Of a stretch of DNA of 7,240 bases, positions 1 to 5,226 are shown one piece after another. The position numbers and the translations under genes were made by a program. Position 1 is the first letter of the stretch. Each line of letters opens with the position of its first letter. The notes below the pieces were generated by a model. That model was given only the letters and a program-made list of their open reading frames with translations, ran no database searches and was not told the origin of the DNA. Source of the DNA: Endomicrobium sp. (lineage in GTDB: Bacteria > Elusimicrobiota > Endomicrobiia > Endomicrobiales > Endomicrobiaceae). The stretch covers positions 1 through 7,240 of the forward strand of contig JAISKX010000116.1 in the NCBI GenBank assembly GCA_031260765.1, in the 5' to 3' direction.

Positions 1-233
1 ATTTGAGAAGACAAAACAGCCTCTTTACGAACATACATATAATTGATGATAGATGGGTCAGGTATGGCGCTGACAACGCCGTTTAATTCCCCAATAGATT
101 TATTTGCTTTTTCAAGCAAAAGCGCTATTTCAGAATAATTGATTTTCGGCGGTAGCGGATTGGGAAAATATGTATTATAGATTTCCTCTCCGACTGTTAT
201 TTTGGTGAGAATGCCTTGTATGCCTCGTTTCAT
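1..233 (-). CDS. Fic family protein, N-terminal fragment (cut by window edge)
   Basis: The 77 visible residues match the N-terminal domain of the large Fic (AMPylase-type) family. In order they show an MKRGIQG start, a YFPNPLPP motif at about residues 22-29, an LNGVVSAIPDP segment at 50-60, and YVRKEAVLSSQ at 67-77. In this family the last segment leads into the (S/T)xxxE(G/N) inhibitory helix. Ser75 is visible, and the final two bases (AT) fit the expected Ile of SSQIEG. The catalytic HxFx(D/E)GNGR motif would lie outside the window. Family members transfer AMP or other nucleotide groups onto protein hydroxyls, and the inhibitory Glu blocks productive ATP binding. The ATG at 231-233 gives the N terminus typical of the family. 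An in-frame ATG at 243-245 would add four residues. Neither start has a clear Shine-Dalgarno sequence. The gene lies beyond a terminator and is probably transcribed separately from the upstream operon. Confidence 0.85.
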   Translation of the reverse strand, partial: MKRGIQGILTKITVGEEIYNTYFPNPLPPKINYSEIALLLEKANKSIGELNGVVSAIPDPSIINYMYVRKEAVLSSQ

Positions 234-260
234 AGTGATAATCATATACAAAACAGTAAA

Positions 261-312
261 GAAAGTAAAGGTTGGCGCACTATCCTTTACTTTCTCAAAA
301 AGAAAGTTAAAG
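261..312 (-). repeat. Alternative hairpins in the presumed fic leader
   Basis: Positions 261-271 (GAAAGTAAAGG) are an exact reverse complement of 284-294, leaving a 12-base loop. Positions 285-295 can instead pair with 301-312, apart from one extra base. The two pairings exclude each other. They lie 28-79 bases upstream of the fic ATG, so the RNA could form either structure. There is no T-run, so this is not a standard terminator. A regulatory role is inference; it may simply be repeat remnants. Confidence 0.5.
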
Positions 313-319
313 TTGAATC

Positions 320-396
320 TCTCTAAAAACTCATTTTACCCATAACCGACATTGCGGGTCAAGCCCGCAATGATGACAAACGGAGGTTTTTAGAGA
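320..396. repeat. Nested inverted-repeat element with central palindrome
   Basis: Outer arms at 320-332 and 383-396 (TCTCTAAAAAC...TC against its complement) pair with one bulged base. They enclose a perfect 8-bp stem at 351-371: ATTGCGGG, loop TCAAG, CCCGCAAT. The central palindrome recurs at 569-588 and 1458-1478 with the same loop and orientation, but the outer arms do not recur. This looks like a small non-coding repeat insertion. No clear target-site duplication is visible. Confidence 0.7.
333..362 (-). promoter_or_regulatory. Candidate sigma70 promoter for the fic gene, partly inside a repeat
   Basis: On the minus strand a TTGACC -35 box (362-357) and a TAAAAT -10 box (338-333) each match the consensus at five of six positions, with an 18-base spacer. 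The -35 box is formed by the loop and right arm of the GC-rich palindrome. Transcription would start near 326, giving a leader of roughly 90 bases that contains the alternative hairpins. This is inferred from sequence, and chance matches are common in AT-rich DNA. Confidence 0.4.
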
Positions 397-412
397 AACC
401 CTGTTGTTATAT

Positions 413-452
413 ATAAAAAAACACAAGCCTTTGGGGGCTTGTGTCTTTTTTG
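413..452 (-). terminator. Intrinsic terminator of the leftward operon
   Basis: A perfect 9-bp stem pairs 421-429 (ACACAAGCC) with 436-444 around a six-base loop. An A-run lies on the left and a T-run on the right, so either strand would produce a hairpin followed by U residues. It lies about 160 bases beyond the stop of the PD-(D/E)XK nuclease gene and ahead of fic, so its main role is probably to end the leftward transcript. Confidence 0.85.
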
Positions 453-515
453 ATTTAACAGATAGTGTCAGGGCATTACCCTAACGCCAAAAAGAGTATT
501 CAGATTATTAGGTAG

Positions 516-535
516 GGGCGAATAATTATTCGCCC
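516..535. repeat. Perfect 20-base palindrome
   Basis: GGGCGAATAATTATTCGCCC is fully self-complementary, with an AT core and GC ends. It lies in the 3' untranslated part of the leftward operon. No second copy is present in the window. It resembles dispersed intergenic palindromes of many bacterial genomes, and no function can be read from it. Confidence 0.75.
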
Positions 536-568
536 GCCTTTGCTACCATCCGTCAAACAACTGAGGGG

Positions 569-588
569 ATTGCGGGTCAAGCCCGCAA
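569..588. repeat. GC-rich palindromic repeat, copy 2
   Basis: This copy has the ATTGCGGG arm, the TCAAG loop and the complementary arm, and lacks only the last T of the 351-371 copy. It lies 22 bases beyond the stop codon of the nuclease gene and could form a hairpin at the end of that message. There is no T-run, so it is not a terminator by itself. Confidence 0.8.
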
Positions 589-610
589 CGATAAACAAAT
601 ATTTATATTT

Positions 611-1420
611 TTAAACTATTACCAGTTTTGTTTGTAATTTCGGCTCTTTGCTTTTCGGAGGAGTCGGGTATTTTCTTTTGCATATTGAGTTTCGGCACTT
701 GTATTTGAAATCGCATTGTTGGCAATGGGCTCTGTTGGGAGTCCAGTTTTCTTGGGCAATTTGTTCAGCGGCTGTCATTGATATATTGATTGCTTTTTCT
801 ACATCTTCTTGAGTTCTTTTGGTATAGATTTTTTTGTTTTGAGACAGAAAATATATGCAAATTCTGTCGGGATTAAAACCGAAAATCGTTTTGCAGGCAT
901 AAGCATAAAATGTCAATTGCAAATCTTTATCAACTCTGTCTTGATGCCATACTTTTGCATGAGTTTTATAATCCATAATCTCATAAGTCCCGTCAGGGTA
1001 TCTGTCTATCCTGTCTATTATGCCGATGAATTTATATTTGCCGATATTGGCGTCAAAGTTTTTTTCTGTATATAAAATCTCAGCATCGCTCTGTTTGAAT
1101 GTGTCAAAATATTTTGAAAGCATTTTTTGTCCGCGCAGATAATATTCAAAAGCATCAATAGGAGTTAAAAACCCGCCGCTTCTCCAACTGTCGTCATAAC
1201 ATTCCATTAAAAAGTCCCAAGTTTCTCCTTTTTGAGAGTGGAATTTTTCCAATGTTGCGTGAATTGTATGCCCAAAAGATATGTCGGCATTTACCGGCGT
1301 GTGCAAATTGTCTATATAGATAAGTTTGTATCTAAACGGACAAAATGTATAAGCGTTTATGCGTGAATAACTTATTTTAAATTCGCTGTCATAATTATTG
1401 CGGCGCGGCTTTTTACCCAT
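611..1420 (-). CDS. RecB/Cas4-like PD-(D/E)XK family nuclease with probable 4Fe-4S cluster
   Basis: This 269-residue protein carries the full PD-(D/E)XK exonuclease pattern of the RecB/AddB/Cas4 group. It has an N-terminal SYSRINAYTFCPFRYKL segment with Cys27, the GHTIHATLE helix (His51, His54), GIIDRID with Asp136, EIMDYKT with Asp150 and Lys152, and the QLTFYAYA helix with Gln168. Cys233, Cys236 and Cys242 follow, with Cys247 nearby. One N-terminal and three C-terminal cysteines match the Fe-S cluster ligands of AddB and Cas4. The acidic residues should bind the catalytic metal for DNA cleavage, most likely in repair or recombination. No helicase domain or cas gene is adjacent, so the partner is unknown. 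The ATG at 1420 follows AAGGA with seven-base spacing. The gene follows rsmD in the same direction after a 73-base gap that holds a repeat. Confidence 0.88.
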   Translation of the reverse strand: MGKKPRRNNYDSEFKISYSRINAYTFCPFRYKLIYIDNLHTPVNADISFGHTIHATLEKFHSQKGETWDFLMECYDDSWRSGGFLTPIDAFEYYLRGQKMLSKYFDTFKQSDAEILYTEKNFDANIGKYKFIGIIDRIDRYPDGTYEIMDYKTHAKVWHQDRVDKDLQLTFYAYACKTIFGFNPDRICIYFLSQNKKIYTKRTQEDVEKAINISMTAAEQIAQENWTPNRAHCQQCDFKYKCRNSICKRKYPTPPKSKEPKLQTKLVIV

Positions 1421-1457
1421 TTAAAGTTCCTTTTATAATCTCTATTGTTGAGGTGAG

Positions 1458-1478
1458 ATTGCGGGTCAAGCCCGCAAT
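1458..1478. repeat. GC-rich palindromic repeat, copy 3
   Basis: This is the same perfect 8-bp stem with TCAAG loop as at 351-371, and in the same orientation. It fills most of the gap between rsmD and the nuclease gene. On the rsmD side it runs directly into the tandem 20-base duplication. A hairpin here could stabilise the rsmD 3' end after mRNA cleavage; that is inference. Confidence 0.85.
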
Positions 1479-1517
1479 GACGACCTGTAAAAATCATAAT
1501 GACGACCTGTAAAAATC
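1476..1517. repeat. Tandem 20-base direct repeat overlapping the rsmD 3' end
   Basis: AATGACGACCTGTAAAAATC occurs at 1476-1495 and again at 1498-1517, separated by two bases (period 22). The first copy begins inside the palindromic repeat. The second encodes the last residues of RsmD (DFYRSS), and the stop codon (1494-1496) lies at the junction. This fits a local duplication that reshaped the end of rsmD. Confidence 0.85.
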
Positions 1518-2063
1518 TATTATAGTGTCTCCGTATTTTTCGCTTCTAAATAAATTTAACCCGTCTATCGCTCCTATAAATTCCGTTTTATGCCTTTGAG
1601 AAAGCAGGATAGAATCTTTTTTCAAAATCTCAAATCTGACTATATTTTGTAAAGTCGGCTTAGTTAGAGACAACATTTTTTTATTTGCATCTTTATAAGG
1701 CGGTCCTGCAAAAACTATATCGTATTTATTCTGCAATAAGGCAAAATCTTTGATAATATCGCAATGAATGATTTTTGCTCTATCTGCAAAGCCCAGCATA
1801 TCTATATTTTGTTTTATGAGTTTTAAAGAAGCCGCTGCAAGTTCTGCAAAAACGCAAGATTTTGCACCTCTTGAAAGAGCCTCTATGCCTACCGACCCCA
1901 CTCCCGCATATAAATCTAAAAAAGAACAATCAAAAATTTTGAACTGCAAAATATCAAAAACGGACTTTTTCATCCTGCCAAGCATAGGTCGTATAGACAA
2001 ATCTTCTTGCGGCAAAGTTTTTAGCATCCTGCCGCGAGCCTCTCCTGCAAGAACTTTTAACAT
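1494..2063 (-). CDS. rsmD: 16S rRNA (guanine(966)-N2)-methyltransferase RsmD
   Basis: RsmD methylates N2 of G966 in 16S rRNA during 30S assembly, using S-adenosylmethionine. The 189-residue length is normal for the family. Visible landmarks are VLAGEARGR at 4-12, RPMLGRMKKSVFDIL at 25-39, and the SAM-binding FLDLYAGVGSVGIEALSRGA at 48-67 with Asp50. Glu74 and Asp102 fill the next two Rossmann strands, and YGDT lies near the end. The catalytic motif IV, normally (D/N)PPY, reads GPPY at 120-123. The codon is GGA, one base from a GAx codon for Asp. The fold otherwise looks intact, so activity is uncertain rather than excluded. The ATG at 2063 has a strong AAGGAGT site five bases upstream. The gene lies 58 bases after tRNA-Ala in the same direction. 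Its last codons fall in a tandem repeat. Confidence 0.93.
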   Translation of the reverse strand: MLKVLAGEARGRMLKTLPQEDLSIRPMLGRMKKSVFDILQFKIFDCSFLDLYAGVGSVGIEALSRGAKSCVFAELAAASLKLIKQNIDMLGFADRAKIIHCDIIKDFALLQNKYDIVFAGPPYKDANKKMLSLTKPTLQNIVRFEILKKDSILLSQRHKTEFIGAIDGLNLFRSEKYGDTIIDFYRSSL

Positions 2064-2121
2064 CTATACTCCTTATAGCCTATTAATAAAAAATTTGAAG
2101 TTATGAGGTGGGATTTTTTTG

Positions 2122-2194
<73 letters not shown>

Positions 2195-2196
2195 GT

Positions 2197-2517
2197 TTAT
2201 CTTATTACTTCGTCTTTTGCCGCTTCCAATTCCAAGTCCACTTTTATGCCGCTGATTTTGGTTTTGGTTGTTACTAAATTGTAAATCCAAGCAAGCAGAG
2301 AGCACATTGCAGGATAAAATACTGCATAAAGAACTAATCCCATCAATCCTATTAATGTGGTTGTTATCATAGTAATCCATTCGCTTGTAATAAGAGCAAT
2401 AATACCGAGTATAAATACCGCAATAATGTATATAACAATTCCTATTATGAGCATCATAGCGCATACTGTCTTAAAAACTGAAGCTATATCTATCTTCTTT
2501 AAAGAATATAAAGCCAT
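2197..2517 (-). CDS. Small integral membrane protein of unknown function, two predicted helices
   Basis: I do not recognise a named gene. The 106-residue product starts MALYSLKKIDIASVFK. It has two strongly hydrophobic stretches, at about 17-44 and 51-80, and ends in a charged tail (KISGIKVDLELEAAKDEVIR). The layout of an LKKID start, two helices, a YNLV segment and a GIKVDLE tail resembles a group of short uncharacterised bacterial membrane proteins with a YNLVAKxxGGIEVE-type end; this is from memory and unverified. The ATG at 2517 is chosen because a perfect TAAGGAGG lies six bases upstream. The longer reading from 2544 would bury that site. A sigma70-like promoter lies about 45 bases further upstream. 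The gene heads an operon with tRNA-Ala, rsmD and the nuclease. Its stop codon is two bases from the tRNA. Confidence 0.82.
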   Translation of the reverse strand: MALYSLKKIDIASVFKTVCAMMLIIGIVIYIIAVFILGIIALITSEWITMITTTLIGLMGLVLYAVFYPAMCSLLAWIYNLVTTKTKISGIKVDLELEAAKDEVIR

Positions 2518-2520
2518 TTT

Positions 2521-2742
2521 GTGCCTCCTTACAGCAATCCGCAACTCGCAAAACGGGCGGGAGTATATACTTTTTGTTTTTTTATTTCAACGGCAAGCCC
2601 CGCAAAGAATGAAAAAAGACAAAACCTTTTATTTTTTATACTTATTACTGCTGTTTTTGCTATCATTATTTCCCTTACTTTGTCTTTTTTAAGGAAATAT
2701 GCTATATTCCCGCCTGATTTTAAGGCATTTGAGGTCTTTTAG
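2521..2742 (+). CDS. Doubtful small membrane-protein ORF without a good start
   Basis: This open frame of 73 codons can begin only with GTG at 2521, which lies inside the ribosome-binding leader of the divergent gene. It has no convincing Shine-Dalgarno sequence of its own. The second half looks protein-like: charged KNEKRQ, a hydrophobic helix at about 36-57, then LRKYAIFPPDFKAFEVF. An ATG at 2609-2611 is out of frame with this part. One extra A in the six-A run at 2612-2617 would join them into a 44-residue, single-helix protein. It could be a small gene with a sequencing error, a frameshifted remnant or a chance ORF. I recognise no family. Confidence 0.28.
   Translation: MPPYSNPQLAKRAGVYTFCFFISTASPAKNEKRQNLLFFILITAVFAIIISLTLSFLRKYAIFPPDFKAFEVF
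2562..2590 (-). promoter_or_regulatory. Sigma70-type promoter of the leftward operon
   Basis: On the minus strand, TTGAAA (2590-2585) and TATACT (2567-2562) are separated by exactly 17 bases, most of them A. Transcription would start near 2555, leaving a leader of about 38 bases with the Shine-Dalgarno site of the membrane-protein gene. Position, spacing and consensus all agree, and no other good candidate lies nearby. Confidence 0.65.
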
Positions 2743-2757
2743 ATAGATAGATTATTT
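2729..2757 (+). promoter_or_regulatory. Weak candidate promoter for tRNA-Leu(TAA)
   Basis: TTGAGG at 2729-2734 is followed after 17 bases by TTATTT at 2752-2757, a few bases ahead of the tRNA at 2769. A GATTAT at 2750-2755 is an alternative -10 with a short spacer. Both boxes are poor matches. The call rests mainly on position, since tRNA-Leu needs a promoter in this gap. Confidence 0.25.
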
Positions 2758-2768
2758 AGTTGAGCATA

Positions 2769-2854
2769 GGGCGGATGGCGGAACTGGCAGACGCACAGGA
2801 CTTAAAATCCTGAGGCTCGCAAGAGCCGTGAGGGTTCAATTCCCTCTCCGCCCA
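2769..2854 (+). tRNA. tRNA-Leu (anticodon TAA)
   Basis: This 86-base class II tRNA has a perfect 7-bp acceptor stem (GGGCGGA/TCCGCCC). The anticodon stem CAGGA/TCCTG carries the loop CTTAAAA, giving anticodon TAA. A long variable arm (GGCTC/GAGCC stem) and a TTCAATT T-loop follow, with discriminator A. The CCA is not encoded. It should read UUA, a frequent leucine codon in these AT-rich genes. Confidence 0.97.
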
Positions 2855-2883
2855 GAGATTTCTTAATATAAAATCCTATTCAT

Positions 2884-2911
2884 TTTACAAATAAATTTTG
2901 GTTTTTATCAT
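2884..2911 (+). promoter_or_regulatory. Candidate promoter upstream of tRNA-Lys and the tig operon
   Basis: TTTACA (2884-2889) and TATCAT (2906-2911) each match the sigma70 consensus at five of six positions, with a 16-base spacer. The predicted start is near 2918, inside the 38-base palindrome at 2910-2947. The transcript would run into tRNA-Lys and tRNA-Leu(TAG), and possibly tig, because no terminator is visible in between. Confidence 0.4.
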
Positions 2912-2947
2912 AAGACAGCAGGCAGGAATTCCTGCCTGCTGTCTTAT
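2910..2947. repeat. Perfect 38-base palindrome between two tRNA genes
   Basis: Every base from 2910 to 2928 is complementary to its partner from 2947 back to 2929. The centre is GAATTC and the arms read ATAAGACAGCAGGCAG. As RNA it would fold into a stem of about 17 bp with a four-base loop. No T-run follows, so it is a poor intrinsic terminator. It overlaps the start region of a candidate promoter, so an operator, a processing stem or a dispersed repeat are all possible. Confidence 0.9.
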
Positions 2948-2978
2948 TGATGTTTATTAGTTAAATTGACTATAAAAC

Positions 2979-3051
2979 GCGCTGCTAGCTCAATTGGTAG
3001 AGCAAACGACTCTTAATCGTTAGGTTATAGGTTCAATTCCTATGCAGCGCA
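2979..3051 (+). tRNA. tRNA-Lys (anticodon CTT)
   Basis: The 73-base cloverleaf has a perfect 7-bp acceptor stem (GCGCTGC/GCAGCGC), a D-arm GCTC/GAGC, and anticodon stem AACGA/TCGTT with loop CTCTTAA. The anticodon is CTT, which reads AAG. The T-stem is ATAGG/CCTAT with loop TTCAATT. The discriminator is A and no CCA is encoded. It lies 124 bases after tRNA-Leu(TAA) and 35 bases before tRNA-Leu(TAG). Confidence 0.96.
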
Positions 3052-3062
3052 AACCTATCCCA

Positions 3063-3082
3063 TATAGCGTTATTGCGCTATA
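3063..3082 (+). repeat. Short hairpin just 5' of tRNA-Leu(TAG)
   Basis: TATAGCG (3063-3069) and CGCTATA (3076-3082) form a perfect 7-bp stem with a six-base loop. It ends four bases before the mature tRNA-Leu 5' end. It fills most of the 35-base spacer after tRNA-Lys and may mark the site of tRNA separation; that role is inference. Confidence 0.55.
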
Positions 3083-3086
3083 AAAT

Positions 3087-3167
3087 GCGGGCGTGGCGGA
3101 ATGGCAGACGCGTATGCCTTAGGAGCATATATCGCAAGGTGTGGGGGTTCAAGTCCCTCCGCCCGCA
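3087..3167 (+). tRNA. tRNA-Leu (anticodon TAG)
   Basis: This 81-base class II tRNA has a perfect acceptor stem (GCGGGCG/CGCCCGC). The anticodon stem TATGC/GCATA holds loop CTTAGGA, giving anticodon TAG, which reads CUA and, through wobble, probably other CUN codons. A variable arm and the T-loop TTCAAGT (stem with one G-U pair) follow, with discriminator A. The CCA is not encoded. The tig start lies 105 bases downstream. Confidence 0.96.
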
Positions 3168-3272
3168 AATGAAAAATGGATTTATTGATACCCCCATTTC
3201 CCGCTTTGTGAGACTTTTCACCTTCAAAGAGTTTGCATTGGGAAGATTAAATATAATAAAGAGGAATTAAAG

Positions 3273-4598
3273 ATGAGCGAGACAAAAAAAATTGAGTTTA
3301 AAGCAAAAGTTATAGATAGGAAGCCTATATCTATCACAATGGAAGTAGAAGTAGCGGCTGCGCTTGTTGGAACGGAATTTGAGAATGCTTTGCATTCCAT
3401 ACAAGGACAAGCAAAAATTGCAGGGTTTAGACAGGGCAAAGCGCCTATGAATATCATAAAAGAGAGATATTCATTAGATGCTAAAGATAAAGCTGTTGAA
3501 AATGTTATAAAAGGCACCGTTTTTGAAGCTTTAGAACAAGAAAAATTCAATCCTTTGGATATGCCGATAGTTGATGAATTGGATTATGAAATAGGCAAAG
3601 ATTTGAAATATCATTTTACTGCAGAATGTCATCCTCAATTTGAAGCAAAAGATTATAAAGCTATCCCGGTAAAAAAAGAAATCTATAAAGTCACAGATAA
3701 AAGCCTTATGGAAAGCATAGAGGCTATAAGAGAATCCAATTCATTTTTATTCGAATCAAAATCCGATAAAGCAAATGCTCAATCTTCTGTTTCTGTTGAT
3801 TATGAGGCTTTTGACGATAAAGGCGTTAAATTACCAAAGATTGAGGCTAAAAACTTTCTGCTCGATTTAGGGTCTGCAAAGACTTTAAAAGAATTTAAAG
3901 ATGCTTTAATAGGCGCAAAAGTCGGCGATGAAAAGGATATAAAAATATCTTATCCCGCAGATTATCCAAATGAAATTTTGGCAGGTAAAACAGCTGTTTT
4001 TAAGACAAAAGTTTTGGCAATTAAGGAAAAACAAATCCCAGAATTAAACGACGATTTTGCAAAAGATATGGGTAGCCAAGATTTAGAGGATTTTAAGAAA
4101 AAAGTTCAATCGGTAATAGATGAAGAAGAAAAACGCCGCCAAGATATGGATGTTGAAAGACAAATCACAGATTATCTTTTAGAAAAAAATGTTTTTGAAG
4201 TCCCAAATTCTCTTGTTTTGCAGCAAGAGGATTCAATAAAAGAGAGAATGCGCCGACATTTGCGCGGGCATAATGAAAATGAAGAGTATATAAACAAACA
4301 TTTAGAAGAAGGCAAAGACAAAATCAAAGAGGAAGCGCAAAAAACAGTCAGACTTTCCTATATATTAAATTCCGTCTATTCGCTTGAAAAACTTGAAATT
4401 ACGGACGCTGATTTGCAAGATGAAAAAAAGAAAATGATTGACGCAAATCCGGATAGGCAAGACGAAGTTGAAAAATATTATGTTGAGAAAAAAGAAGATA
4501 TAAAAATTTATTTAAAAGAGGCAAAACTTTTTAAATTCTTAATAGACAATGCCGATATAAAAGAAATAATAAAAGATATGCCTCTTAAAGGAAAATAA
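3273..4598 (+). CDS. tig: Trigger factor, ribosome-associated chaperone and prolyl isomerase
   Basis: Trigger factor sits at the ribosome exit tunnel and shields emerging chains. The 441-residue length is typical. The N-terminal ribosome-binding domain covers about 1-120 and carries the signature loop GFRQGKAP at 51-58. An FKBP-like isomerase domain follows at about 170-255 ([13 protein letters not shown] ... [39 protein letters not shown]). The helical, charge-rich C-terminal substrate-binding arms run from [11 protein letters not shown] at 255-265 to the end. The ATG at 3273 follows AGAGGA with seven-base spacing. The stop is one base ahead of clpP, whose Shine-Dalgarno site lies in the last tig codons. 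Translation of the two genes is therefore probably coupled. Confidence 0.97.
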   Translation: MSETKKIEFKAKVIDRKPISITMEVEVAAALVGTEFENALHSIQGQAKIAGFRQGKAPMNIIKERYSLDAKDKAVENVIKGTVFEALEQEKFNPLDMPIVDELDYEIGKDLKYHFTAECHPQFEAKDYKAIPVKKEIYKVTDKSLMESIEAIRESNSFLFESKSDKANAQSSVSVDYEAFDDKGVKLPKIEAKNFLLDLGSAKTLKEFKDALIGAKVGDEKDIKISYPADYPNEILAGKTAVFKTKVLAIKEKQIPELNDDFAKDMGSQDLEDFKKKVQSVIDEEEKRRQDMDVERQITDYLLEKNVFEVPNSLVLQQEDSIKERMRRHLRGHNENEEYINKHLEEGKDKIKEEAQKTVRLSYILNSVYSLEKLEITDADLQDEKKKMIDANPDRQDEVEKYYVEKKEDIKIYLKEAKLFKFLIDNADIKEIIKDMPLKGK

Positions 4599-4599
4599 A

Positions 4600-5208
4600 A
4601 TGCCTATACATATTCCCACAGTTATAGAAAAAACTCCACAAGGACAGGAAATCCGCTATGATGTTTATTCAAGGCTTTTAAAAGATAGAATAATTTTTGT
4701 CGGCGGAGAGGGCGGCGCGGTCACTACCGATTCCGCCAATGATTTAATAGCTCAACTTTTATTTCTTGAATCTGAGGAGACGGGCAAGGAAATAAATCTC
4801 TATATAAATTCGCCGGGAGGCATGGTCAATGCAGGTCTTGCCGTGTATGACACTATGCAATATATCAAAAGTCCAATATCCACTATTTGCATGGGTATGG
4901 CGATGTCTTTCGGCGCTTTGCTTCTTGCGGCGGGTCAAAAAGGGAAAAGATATGCTTTACCTCATTCAAGGATTATGATACATCAACCGCTCGTTTATGG
5001 AGGCGGTCTTTCTGGGACGGTTTCAGATATCAGCATAGAGGCTAAAGAGCTTGTTTCGGTTAAACAAAAACTGTCTGAAATTCTCTCTAAACATACGGGA
5101 AAATCCGTAGAGCAAGTTTTAGCCGATACTGATAGAAATTATTATATGTCTGCAAAAGAAGCGCAAGATTACGGCTTGATAGACGAAGTTGTAATCGCTT
5201 CAAAATAA
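4600..5208 (+). CDS. clpP: ATP-dependent Clp protease proteolytic subunit ClpP, Asn in place of catalytic Asp
   Basis: ClpP forms a double-ring chamber that degrades proteins fed in by ClpX. The 202 residues cover the whole family fold. Features are the [14 protein letters not shown] strand at 23-36, INSPGG at 69-74 (oxyanion region), nucleophile Ser103 in [14 protein letters not shown], and His128 in MIHQP. In E. coli ClpP the third triad residue is the second Asp of DTERD. The matching segment here reads DTDRN, with Asn180 encoded by AAT, one base from GAT. Listeria ClpP1 is a known natural Ser-His-Asn case, so the enzyme may still work, perhaps weakly or with a partner. Three extra residues, relative to E. 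coli, lie in the segment after His128. No propeptide is obvious. The start has AAAGGA seven bases upstream, within tig. Confidence 0.96.
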   Translation: MPIHIPTVIEKTPQGQEIRYDVYSRLLKDRIIFVGGEGGAVTTDSANDLIAQLLFLESEETGKEINLYINSPGGMVNAGLAVYDTMQYIKSPISTICMGMAMSFGALLLAAGQKGKRYALPHSRIMIHQPLVYGGGLSGTVSDISIEAKELVSVKQKLSEILSKHTGKSVEQVLADTDRNYYMSAKEAQDYGLIDEVVIASK

Positions 5209-5226
5209 AAATGATGGAAGGATAAT

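Larger units (their letters stand above)
246..610. other. Intergenic spacer without genes, rich in inverted repeats
   Basis: I see no credible gene here. From left to right the spacer holds mutually complementary segments in the presumed fic leader (261-312), a nested inverted-repeat element (320-396) with a GC-rich central palindrome, an intrinsic terminator (413-452), a perfect 20-base palindrome (516-535) and a second copy of the GC-rich palindrome (569-588). The GC-rich repeats stand out from the AT-rich surroundings. Confidence 0.75.

Noticed and set aside
809..1075. Plus-strand ORF of 88 codons
   Set aside because: It is the antisense shadow of the nuclease gene, with an implausible composition.
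351..1478. CRISPR array made from the three identical palindromes
   Set aside because: The copies are spaced irregularly (about 200 and 870 bases apart), a gene lies between them, and there are no unit-length spacers.
1768..2106. Plus-strand ORF of 112 codons
   Set aside because: It is the antisense shadow of rsmD, with no recognisable domain.
2947..2976. TTGATG and TATAAA as a promoter for tRNA-Lys
   Set aside because: The 18-base spacing is acceptable, but transcription would begin inside the mature tRNA.
3252..3257. Perfect TATAAT ahead of tig
   Set aside because: A start about seven bases downstream would cut off the tig Shine-Dalgarno site, and no -35 box lies at a suitable distance.
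3073..3270. Plus-strand ORF of 65 codons containing RAWRNGRRVCLRS
   Set aside because: It is a chance translation through tRNA-Leu(TAG) and the tig leader, with no ribosome-binding site.
3224..3550. Minus-strand ORF of 108 codons
   Set aside because: It is antisense to the tig 5' end, which has a strong start and conserved signature.
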